64,000 bases of DNA from Halichondria panicea (Eukaryota; Porifera; Demospongiae; Suberitida; Halichondriidae), in the NCBI RefSeq assembly GCF_963675165.1, contig NC_087384.1, forward strand, positions 3,176,315-3,240,314, given 5' to 3'. Within the stretch, counting starts at the first letter, position 1, and the number at the start of each line of letters is the position of its first letter. The position numbers and the translations under genes were made by a program. Below, one piece after another: positions 37,145-46,667 of the stretch. The notes under the pieces were generated by a model. That model saw only the letters and a list, made by a program, of their open reading frames with translations. It did not search any database and was not told where the DNA came from.

Positions 37145-37440
37145 CTCATTATCCGAGGCCGTGCCGTGGCCAGCGGGTATAGTAGTCAGTCAGTCTGTCC
37201 GTCTGTCTGTCTGTGTATTCTGAGTGTACTCACCTGGATGCGATAGCATTGTGTTTGTGCCATGGATAGCCTCGAAACAATAAGGTAGTAGTTTTAAATT
37301 TGGCAGATTTTGATGTTAAAGATTCGTTGTCGAATGAAAGCGAGCAAAAGCTAAAAAGCTTGAAGTTACACGTGGGCAGCTAGCTAACAACAACACGCGG
37401 CCTTTATTCGAGGCATCCTACGTATTTATAGCATCTTGTC
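37145..37440. repeat. Dispersed repeat, copy 2, in copy B intron
   Basis: Match to 33241-33490, starting with ATTATCCGAGGC and a GTCTGTCTGTCT microsatellite and ending CCTACGTATTTATAGC. Interrupts sequence that is continuous in the same intron of copy C around 44430-44480. Confidence 0.65.
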
Positions 37441-37615
37441 GCTACAATAGAAAGCTGTTTCTGTAAGCATGACTCTCAGTCTGGGTCCTTCTCCAGGAGC
37501 CATACTTCTCTGAGTAGAACACTTTCATAATTTTGTTCACTACTGTGTCATGAATATCTAGAATCAGTACTGCATTTTGCCTATATAATTATGTTCACTA
37601 TAATCTTACATTCAG

Positions 37616-38989
37616 TACCCGACAACAAGTCGACACAGAGGACAAGTTTCTCGTATCCCAGCCCGCTCCTTAAGGGGAAAGGACCGAATTCTCTCGAAAG
37701 TGACGGTAAAATTTATACCGTAACTTTTCCACGCAATTATAATGTATGACGTTTTGCTCTGAAGTACATACCATGTACTTCTATTTTCCTGAAGCATCTT
37801 TAGGGTTTGTGCTTTGTTTCTATTTATAGTGGCCACAGATGCTATCGGAAAAGGTCGACTCCTTAGTGTCCAGTTCAAAACCAAGCAAGACGTTATCAAC
37901 AACCTTCCGAGACTCGGCCAAGGTGTGAGTGTGTTCGTCTGCTATGCTCCAGACCCAGAATCCCCATACTATGATCCCAAAGAACGAAAAGATGAAATTG
38001 TTCACAACCAGAGTCAGATCACTCACTTGATTAGTGACTTGGATCGTGTTGGTTTCTCAGTCATCTCTGATCTCCATTTTGGCAACTCCCAACCGAGTAA
38101 CTGGCTTCAGTGGTACGTGTCTCACATAGAGCTATGTGACTACCTCATCATGGTCTGTTCACCTGCGTTCAAAGAGCTGTTCTCTTGTGACAAGCAAAAG
38201 TTTCCAATCGCAGATGAGCGTGCCTCTTGGTTTCTTACTTACCGTGATGTCATGTATGCGGAGATTTCTGAGGAGGTGAAGGATTCACCCACTGGCAGTA
38301 AATTTGTACCTGTGATCATTGATGACTCGTTCCCACCACAAGACTGCGTACCTACTCTACTGTTGACAGCCACTACGTATCAGCTCGACCAGAAAGTTCC
38401 TCGAGAGTTCAAGTATGGCAACATGTATGGAGGATTCGAGCAGCTCGTTTGTCGAATGGCTGGTATTGACAGAAACAAATTGGATGCACCTAAAAACATT
38501 CCAACAAAACCACCGAAAGGATACAAGCGAGTTCCGTGGGTACCAGAAGCACTTGCTACTAAACAACAACCACAATCCCATCCACCTCCTGCAAAACGAG
38601 TGGTATCCCCAGAACCCTTCCAACCCGCTCATGTCGCACCATTCTCACAACCCCCACACCACCCACCGCCCTCACAGCCGGATCAACTCCCAGACAAGCC
38701 CCCAGAACACACGGTGATACTCTGGCTATGTGACAAAATCACAGACTGGAGGTTTGTCGCTCATTTTCTAAAGATAGATAACTCCGAGATTGAACGAATC
38801 GGTATTGATTATCATGATTGTGTGATGGAGCAAAGGTACCAGATGTTTGAGTCATGGAAGAGACACGAGTGGAGGGAGTATACCTACCGCACACTGGGGG
38901 ACGTTTTGTTGAAGACTGAGTCTAACAGACATCTCTATCCTGAGTTCTGTCGGAGGGTTGAACAAATTGAACAAACTGAACCAAACTAA
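37616..38989 (+). CDS. SEFIR-death domain half of copy B, still open
   Basis: Exon 37616-37705 (PDNKSTQRTSFSYPSP...; phase 1 both ends) and exon 37830-38989 are open to the natural stop. The large exon holds SEFIR (VFVCYAPD...MAGIDRNKL), a proline-rich linker (PPPAKRVVSPEPFQP) and a death domain (VILWLCDKITDWRFVAHFLK...WREYTYRTLGDVLL). The SEFIR and death parts are one exon here, whereas copy C has an intron between them. With the caspase part broken, either this is a pseudogene decaying from its 5' end or it is expressed from a downstream start as a SEFIR-death adaptor. No good ATG/promoter for the shorter form is evident. Confidence 0.6.
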
Positions 38990-39130
38990 CCCTACTATTT
39001 TATAGACTGCCACTTTATACTTTAGTATTGTTCCCTAGTTACACATCGTTGTCTTCTTGCTCACTTAAATTGTTTCTTATAGTCTGTTCTAGATCTTACC
39101 ATTAATTTTTAGGATTAGTAACCTCCTCCA

Positions 39131-39526
39131 CTATACCACATCCTCACTGCAATCACTGAGAGAAACGAACTTTTTCGATACTCCAAGAAGCAGCTCACCT
39201 GTGCTTTCGGTCTAAGGAAGTACTCTAATAACAATCTAGATCAACAAAAAGTGATATTTCTGGCTCCTTCACTTCAGAATAAAATAGAGTGGGTAGAAGC
39301 AATTGGTGAAGTGTTGTCAGCCCTCACTTGGATACGGGAGCAGCTAGTGTATGGCGATGCTGACGATGGGAAAGTTGTGGTCACTCAAGGCTGTCTCCAT
39401 TGTCCCGTTTGTGAAGACTTCTCGTCGGAGTGGAGATGGAGTGTCAGTTGGTGGCAGTGAACTGGATATGTCCATTCGATCATCTATGCTGAACGATAGT
39501 GAACCTAGTTTAGAAAGTGTTGTATA
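39131..39526 (+). pseudogene. Duplicated fragment of the last citron exon
   Basis: About 97% like 5408-5811, beginning mid-PH (HILTAITERNELF). Compared with the source exon, 14 bp between two GTCAC repeats are lost at 39384, so the frame shifts after KVVVT. The upstream end joins sequence that matches the 3' flank of copy C near ACCTCCTCC, marking a tandem-duplication junction. Confidence 0.85.
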
Positions 39527-39798
39527 ATTATTATCCTAGCCAGTAACATGCATGTGTTTATCCCTTCTCATAGTACTATACAAAGTTAAGTTTGTGTTCA
39601 ATCGATCTTGTCACTAGCATTTAATGACTGTACTGTTACATGTAACTTTTACAATGTAATATAATTTTATGTTTTCCCTATTTATGGCCTCGTGGTTAGA
39701 GGTTTACTGTCATAAACCACTGTACACTGTACATTAACTATGCAATAATTATTATAATTCACGTACAAAAACATTCAGTTTATGGTTTGTCAATGTTG

Positions 39799-42456
39799 TC
39801 ATGTGACCTCGTATTTCCTTGGTCTAGGTAGAGGGGCATACACACACACTGCCAAAACCAGCATCGCCACCACTGTTCCACCAACCACTCCAACAGTCAG
39901 CCCTGATATCATGAAGAGAACAATTAACATTAATCCAAATGTTCACAGGTGGTACATGCACATTAATTTTTGTCAACATTGTTGTACTAATCAATGCCTG
40001 GAAACCACACCCACCAATTAAGCATGTGAACAGTACATATATAGGAGTTTTCGCATTACTATAGCTGCTCTACCAACATTTTGCACAGTTCTTGCTATAA
40101 AATTAATTATTATACGATACATAATTTATATACGTTGTCAAGGTAACAAGGGTGTAATAAAAGTCATACAGTTCCTTCCGCATTATTATACCATTAACAA
40201 AAACATTAATGTAAAAATTGACAGGGAAACCATGCACAACTAACTATCGAAACAAGTCCCTCGAGAGCCATACATTAATCGACATGTTATACATGTATTA
40301 TGCACAGCTAAATAATTTCTATAATTAAATAAAAATTAACGTATCGATCATTGGCAATTAATTATATCAAGGAACGAGAACCCATGCATGCATTGGTCAG
40401 TTTATAGGATTGGCATGAGGCTAATCGCAGGTAACAAGATCGAGCTATAGGGTAGAGGGGGCTTAGAAATGCATTGGATCGAGGGTCTGCAACAAATTTG
40501 TTGGGGACTTAATTGGCACTTCTATTCTAGGTAGCACTATACATGTAATTAGAAGAACGGCGGTAGTAATCAATTAAGGCTTTATGTAGCCTTGTGGAAT
40601 GGCTACTTTTACTTTACGTTCTCGCACTAGCTAAGTGCCCTCCAATATAAGCGCCAAACTGGTTTTCTCTTGTTCTTTGGCGCTGTAATTGTATAGTATA
40701 GCGAAACAGTTACAGCCAGATAGCGTTTGTGAGCCCACTTTAGCAACTTGGACAGAAAATTATTTTAGAGGAGTTCTGTCTGTGCAGTGCATTTGAGTAT
40801 TAAGTTGAGTCACAATCATGATAGAGAATTATGGAGACGAATATAGCTAGCCAAGTTTTGTTGTAAAACACTGTACTTGTGCCTATACAATGAAACAAAG
40901 CAGCTTACTAAAGAGCAGGCCTTCTCTTCAGGCTAGGTATGTGTGTGTGTGTGTGTGATAAACATCCAGCATTAAAACACGTGATTTTAGGTGGAAGGAT
41001 TTAGTCTGTCATCCCCCAATTTCCCCCAGTCAACATGGGGGTTTTGAGCCCCAAGCAATATTGGACACATCAAAACAGGTAGTAAAAGCAGTCTATATAA
41101 ATACGCAAGGCAAATTCCCAGTGCGAGGCCAACATTTCAAGTCAAATTCCCTATATGTCATTGATAGGTGCATAATAGCTATTGGCTTATTCCGAGCGAA
41201 GCGAGGCTATAATCGGGTCACGTTGAGATTTTGGCGAAGAAAAAAAAAAAGGACAACGTAGGACTCAATGGAACTAGTGGCTCTGGTTGCTGCAGACCGT
41301 AACGGTTTGACTTCAAAGTTGGAGGACGCGTTAGCCACTGTACTGAGGACACTTTCAGCTCCATTCTACAGCTCAGAAGGCCTTTTTTCAAGCGTTCTGC
41401 TCATAAGCTAGACAATGCTTCTTAAATTGACGATTTGTGACATTTTGATCATTACCTAGATCTATTCTTTTCTGCAATCTGAACATGAAACCAAATATCA
41501 GTGCTTGTGCTGAGATTATTTTTCTTAGTAAGTCTGTTATATACCACGTACAGTACAACATAGTAAAGTGCCTCTCCAGTAGATTAAAAATTGTACTGTC
41601 AGAGTATTTTGTGGTGAGTATTCTGTTTCCATGTCAGCAAATGGTTCGTCCGTAACTAAACTTGACAACATTGACGATGTTGACGAATGTCTAACCGAAT
41701 CTAATGAACTTTCACTCATGGGTGCTACCGTCATTGCTGTCAATGTCAAGAAGTTCGAAAAGTTCAATGCTTGCACTTACTGTATTAAAAGGTAAAGTTA
41801 AAGTCGTTGAAGATGACATCGTTGAATGCTCAAAATGTGGTGCAACACTCCTACTGTCTCGTTGCCCTTTTAATCAGATGGCTAAACTGGACTTGGAAGG
41901 GCCAGACCCCACGTTTGTTACGGTTGTTGTTTACAACGATTTAATCAAAGCCATTGTCGAACAAGATCAGCAAACTACTACTTCCCTCCTGAAAGCTAAA
42001 CCGTTCGATATTACATACAATCAATACCATGTAGCTACAAGTGTCTCTCGGCGACGTTGACACCAGGATCAAGCTACAACTATTAACATTTATTTTTCCT
42101 ATGTGCTGTTTCAACAATTTATTACTCAAAAGCCTTACCTATGAATTAGCCTGATCCCAAGACAATTAAAAAGGCCTTGGATTCGAGGCTAATAGTGCGT
42201 AGCGAGGTTGCACTCCAGTGTATCCCTGGTTATATAATAGACTCTACAATGTACGCCCTTGATAAAATAAATGGTCGATCTACAGAGTCTTCTACCCAAA
42301 CTTAACAAACATCTTACCTGGTTGTATTGGTCCCAGAAAATCTAGTGGTGAGAATGCTTTTTCAGGGTTTGGTATCAAATCATCACTTTGAGCTGGCTGA
42401 CATGACAGTAGGGTCAGGACAAGGACAACAGAGGAAAACAGGAGAGTTGTTGTCAT
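39799..42456 (-). CDS. Tiny type I membrane protein, copy C
   Basis: Exon 42456-42318 (signal peptide, ending FLGPIQPG, donor GTAAGA) and exon 39902-39799 (GLTVGVVGGTVVAMLVLAVC, tail APLPRPRKYEVT, stop) are near-identical to copy A. The splice sites and phase 1 are kept. Differences include a Gly/Ser change after the signal peptide and a Val/Ala change in the membrane segment; both frames stay open. The intron is about 0.55 kb longer net than in copy A, mainly because of an insertion at about 41190-42225. Function unknown. The conserved short basic/proline tail could be a sorting or binding motif. Confidence 0.55.
41190..42225. mobile_element. Insertion present in copy C spacer, absent from copy A
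   Basis: Copy A reads GGCTTATTATAATAGACTC without interruption (7971 onward). Here GGCTTATT is followed by about 1 kb and then GGTTATATAATAGACTC, suggesting a TTAT-type target repeat. The insert carries a zinc-ribbon ORF relic and ends next to a TAGCCT/AGGCTA palindrome (42147-42193). The element class is not clear. Confidence 0.6.
41631..42060 (+). pseudogene. RPA1 C-terminus-like zinc-ribbon fragment, frameshifted
   Basis: From ATG 41631: MSANGSSVTKLDNIDDVDEC... to CTYCIKR then TAA; shifting one frame restores GKVKVVEDDIVECSKCGATL...RCPFNQ...PDPTFVTVVVYNDLIKAI, to a stop at 42060. The two CxxC pairs followed by an OB-like strand pattern recall the C-terminal zinc-ribbon/OB fold of replication protein A and RPA-like proteins in transposons. 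The frameshift at about 41791 would need an unseen intron or marks decay. Confidence 0.4.
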
Positions 42457-42651
42457 CTTGGCCTGGGTAGATTTTGCTCTGGATTTTGCTGAGTTAGCTA
42501 GAGTTAAACCTGAGGGGAAGATCCCTATTTAAATTGACGTAATGTAAGATCTCCCTTCCAGATCAGATCAGATAACTTGTTGAGAAAAAAGTCTGGATAA
42601 GTTCTTTAAATTCCTACAGTCGATCAGCAGTTGGTACCTTTGGATAGAAGT
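42457..42651. promoter_or_regulatory. Putative bidirectional promoter, copy C
   Basis: 195 bp between divergent start codons. It shares TATTTAAATTG, AGATCTC and TCAGATCAGAT blocks with copy A. The conserved TTTAAATTCCTACAGTCGAT just before the caspase ATG may be transcribed leader. Confidence 0.45.
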
Positions 42652-45600
42652 ATGGCTTATCGAGACAGTGTACAGCCTCAGTATTCCCAGGCCGCTCAGG
42701 AAAGCTCGAGTACTGATATGAGCACAAGAGAACTGATCATTGCTAACAACAGACCACATCCCCAAGAGAGTGGCAGCTCTGTGCCCATGGATATTAATCC
42801 CACAAGTTCTCACCATCCTACTCAAGTAAGCTCGAGTGATACCACTGTTATTGAGAGGCCACAAATTGTATTTGGTAGCACAACACATTCTGTCTGGTAT
42901 CAGAATATGACTGTCTACAACAACGAGGCGAATAGATATGACGAGTATAACATGCATTATGACATCGGACGGCCGCCAGGTTATGCCGTACTCTTGGGCA
43001 ATGATCGCGAATACCCGGCAGATCCTGACTTGTTACCGGTCATGAAAGATCTCGGACTTATGAATGACGTATTACATAGCTGTGGGTGGAAAGTTAGCCC
43101 GATTGCCGGCCACCCTGATATGACCTTGAAGCAGTTTGATGCTATGTTCAATCCAATCCTTTTTTCTGATTTTGATCAGTACTCTTGCTTCATGTTCTAC
43201 TACACCGGCCATGGGAATTCCAAAGGCTTGCTACTGAGTGATGGCTGCTGTAAGCCTTATGTCGACATTGTACGAAGAGTCTCCTTAATTGATTCTCTAG
43301 TAGGAAAACCAAAGATTTTCATCTTTGATAGCTGCCGCTCTGAAAAAGAAAAATCTCATCATTGGAATTTCTTTAAGGGAATCACCAAAGCTCATGCCGA
43401 AAATGTATCTGTGAACTATCCACCTTCCGACACACTCATTTGCTATTCAGCCAATGAAGGTATGAAAGGTTTCTCCCATGACGATAATGGGAGCTTTTAC
43501 ACTATGAACCTGGCCACTAAGCTAAGGCAGTTCTGGAATACACTCACTTTCACTGAGATTGTCACGCTTGTGCATGGCTGGACGGTTCAACTAGCTCAAC
43601 AGTGGGGGAAAGAACAACAGCCTGTGGTGTACAATGCTCTCAACCGCCTACTGATGTTTGGTGGTAAGTGTGTTTTGTCTTATGGACATGGCATGTCAAT
43701 ATTTCTTAACGTACCCAGGATGTGACGTGTCCCAGTACTCACAGAAAATGTTCCATGGTAAGTTTCGTTTCTATAGGGCGTAGATGTACATAATATGTAC
43801 CGTATAACGGGAAGTTTTTGCGGATATAATTTATAACAGACACCATTGGGGGGAACAAGGTATTGGCCGTTACAGAGAGGTGTCTGGTTAATTATAATTA
43901 TGGATCATCCACATGTATGCTTTGAGTCAATTCATCTTTTAGCGAACCTTGGACTGAACTAAATGCTTCTTTAGGTCTTGAAAATACTGCAGAGGCAAGC
44001 ATATCTTTACACCTACATGTAATTCACATTAGTTTTCTGCTTGTAAAATGTAGCTGACGGTTAGGGAGTTAGTTAATTTCTATTGAAAAAGCTGATTAGA
44101 GGGCAGAAAGCTGGTCGTTATACGGAATAGCAAGGTGGTTTTTCCGTTTGTCAGGCATAGTTTTTACGGTATGGCTGAACTCGGGACCTTAGCTTTTGGC
44201 CGTATTGATCATTATTCAGGGGTGGGGTCGGCCGTTAAATGGGGTTCCACTATATGTATGTGTGCGTGCATTCTATAACTGCATGCTCAACAGTAACATA
44301 ATTAGGCATCTAGCTGACATTGAGTAAAGCTTGAGTTGTGGAGGCAGTTGCAGTTTCTTCTAGAGCGTTTGCTACTTTAGCCAAATGAAAGAGCCATTGT
44401 ACATGTACGTATCTATCCTTTCAAGATGTTTCTATCCATGTCACTTGTTGATTATTGTTTCCACTGGGATGCTACGTACCAATTAAACCACACACTAGAG
44501 CTCATCCTGTACTAGCTATAGCAAAACCTAAAACACTTTATAATTTTGTTCACTAGTGTGTCTGCATATCTATAGATATATTCAGTACCAACAATTCATT
44601 TTGCCTTTATGTTCACTATAATCTTTATACATTCAGTACCCAACAACCCGTCGACTCAGAGGTCAAGTTTCTCGTATATTGTTAAGGGAAAAGGACCGAA
44701 TTCTCTCGAAAGTGATGGTAAAATTTGATACCGTAACTCTTTCAATGCAATATTATAATGTATGACGTTTTGCTCTGAAGTACGTACATGTACTTTTAGC
44801 TTTTCCAGAAGCATCTTTAGGTTTGTGGTTTGTTTCTATATAGTGGCCACAGATGCTATCCGGAAAGATCGACTCCTTAGTGCCCAGTTCAAAACCAAGC
44901 AAGATGTCACCAACAACCTTCCGAGACTCGGCCAAGGTGTGAGTGTGTTCGTCTGCTATGCTCCAGACCCAGAATCCCCATACTATGATCCCAAAGAACG
45001 AAAAGATGAAATTGTCCGCAACCAGACTCAGATAACTCTCTTGATTCGTGACTTGGAACGTATTGGTTTCTCAGTCATCTCTGACCTCCATCTTGGCAAC
45101 TCCCAACCTAGGAACTGGCTTCAGTGGTATGTGTCTCGCATAGAGCTATGTGACTACCTCATCATGGTCTGTTCACCTGCGTTCAAAGAGCTGTTCTCTT
45201 GTGACAAGCAAAAGTTTCCAATTGCAGATGAGCGTGCCTCTTGGTTTCTTACTTATCGTGATGCCATGTATGCAGAGATTTCTGAGGAGGTGAAGGATTC
45301 ACCCACTGGCAGTAAATTTGTACCTGTGATCATTGATGACTCGTTCCCACCACAAGACTGTGTACCTACTCTACTGCTGACAGCCACTAAGTATCAGCTC
45401 GACCAGAAAGTTCCTCGAGAGTTCAAGTATGACAACATGTATGGAGGATTCGAGCAGCTCGTTTGTCGAATGGCTGGTATTGACAGAAACAAATTGGATG
45501 CACCTGTTGATCAAGGGATACATCAACTAGCAGCTCCTTACAGGCATGGTCAGTTGTTAATGCTGTCGCTGTGTTATAGCATGTACCGACTTCCTTAAGT

Positions 45601-46185
45601 CACAATCGTAATTTGTTATATGCCACAGGCACTAATAATTATTACATGTATGTGCCATCCCTCCTCCATGCAGGTAAGCGGCCTGTTAAAAACATTCCAA
45701 CAAAACCACCGAAAGGATACAAGCGAGTTCCGTGGGTACCAGAAGCACCTGCTACTAAACCACAACCACAATCCCATCCACCTCCTGCAAAACGAGTGGT
45801 ATCCCCAGAACCCTTCCAACCCGCTCATGTCGCACCATTCTCACAACCCCCACACCACCCACCACCCTCACAGCCGGAGCAACTCCCAGACAAGCCCCCA
45901 GAACACACGGTGATACTCTGGCTATGTGAGAAAATCACAGACTGGAGATTTGTCGCTCGTTTTCTAAAGATGGATAACTCCGAGATTGAACGAATCGGTA
46001 TTGATCACCGTGATGGTGTGATGGAGCAAAGGTATCAGATGTTTGAGTCATGGAAGAGACACGAGTGGAGGGAGTATACCTACCGCACACTGGGGGACGT
46101 TTTGTTGAAGACTGAGTCTAACAGACATCTCTACCCTGAGTTCTGCCGGAAGGTTGAACAAATTGAAAAAACTGAACCGAACTAA
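42652..46185 (+). CDS. Caspase - SEFIR - death domain protein, copy C (intact)
   Basis: Exons 42652-43663, 43719-43757, 44637-44717, 44844-45548 and 45674-46185 give 782 residues; every intron is phase 1. Residues 1-100 are Ser/Thr/Gln-rich. A caspase-fold protease follows (GYAVLLGNDREYPAD; YYTGHG with His187; FIFDSCRS with Cys228; a p10-like part SDTLICYSANEG...YNALNRLLMF). The TGHG/DSC pair is metacaspase/paracaspase-like. SEFIR is at about 410-600 (VFVCYAPD, LQWYVSRIELCDYLIMVCSP), the domain of IL-17 receptors and Act1. A Pro-rich linker (613-690) and a death domain (VILWLCEKITDWRFVARFLK...WREYTYRTLG) end the protein. No signal peptide or membrane span, so cytosolic. Inference: a self-contained death-fold signalling protease. 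The donor at 45548 (GTCAGT) is weak. Confidence 0.8.
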
Positions 46186-46667
46186 CCCTACTATTTTATA
46201 GACTGCCACTTTACACTTTAAAATATTGTATTGTTCCCTAGCTACCCATCATTGTGGCATCAATGTAATATTAAATATCTTGCTCGCTTAAATTGTCTGT
46301 CCTTGTTTATAGAACCATTATTTTAAGGATCAGTAACCTCCTCCACGATACCTACATGTAGATTGCACACCTGTGCAGGATTCTCCTCCACATAATTAAA
46401 TTAAAAGCATTTCGTTAAATTTTGTGGATTGACTGCTTACCGGAAGCACACCACTCTTTGAGGAAGTGCAGCCTGGGATTAATTGAGACTAACCCAGGTC
46501 TAGCCTTTAATTTAATCTTTGCAGCAATTTTCATGTAGGATTGCTAACCTAACCCACGAAAACAACGAAAGTTAAGCCCCCGAAAATGTTGGTTTTAAAA
46601 TTGGTATATATAAATCTCACAATAATTATATATAAAAAATAACTAACTCAATCTAAACTAACTCAAT
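46186..46667. other. Convergent intergenic spacer
   Basis: Between copy C (+) and the JmjC gene (-). The first 160 bp matches the 3' flank of copy B up to ACCTCCTCC (46336-46344). From about 46400 it holds a decayed MITE with TTTCGTTAAATTTTGTGGAT and CCACGAAAACAACGAAAG ends. Confidence 0.5.
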
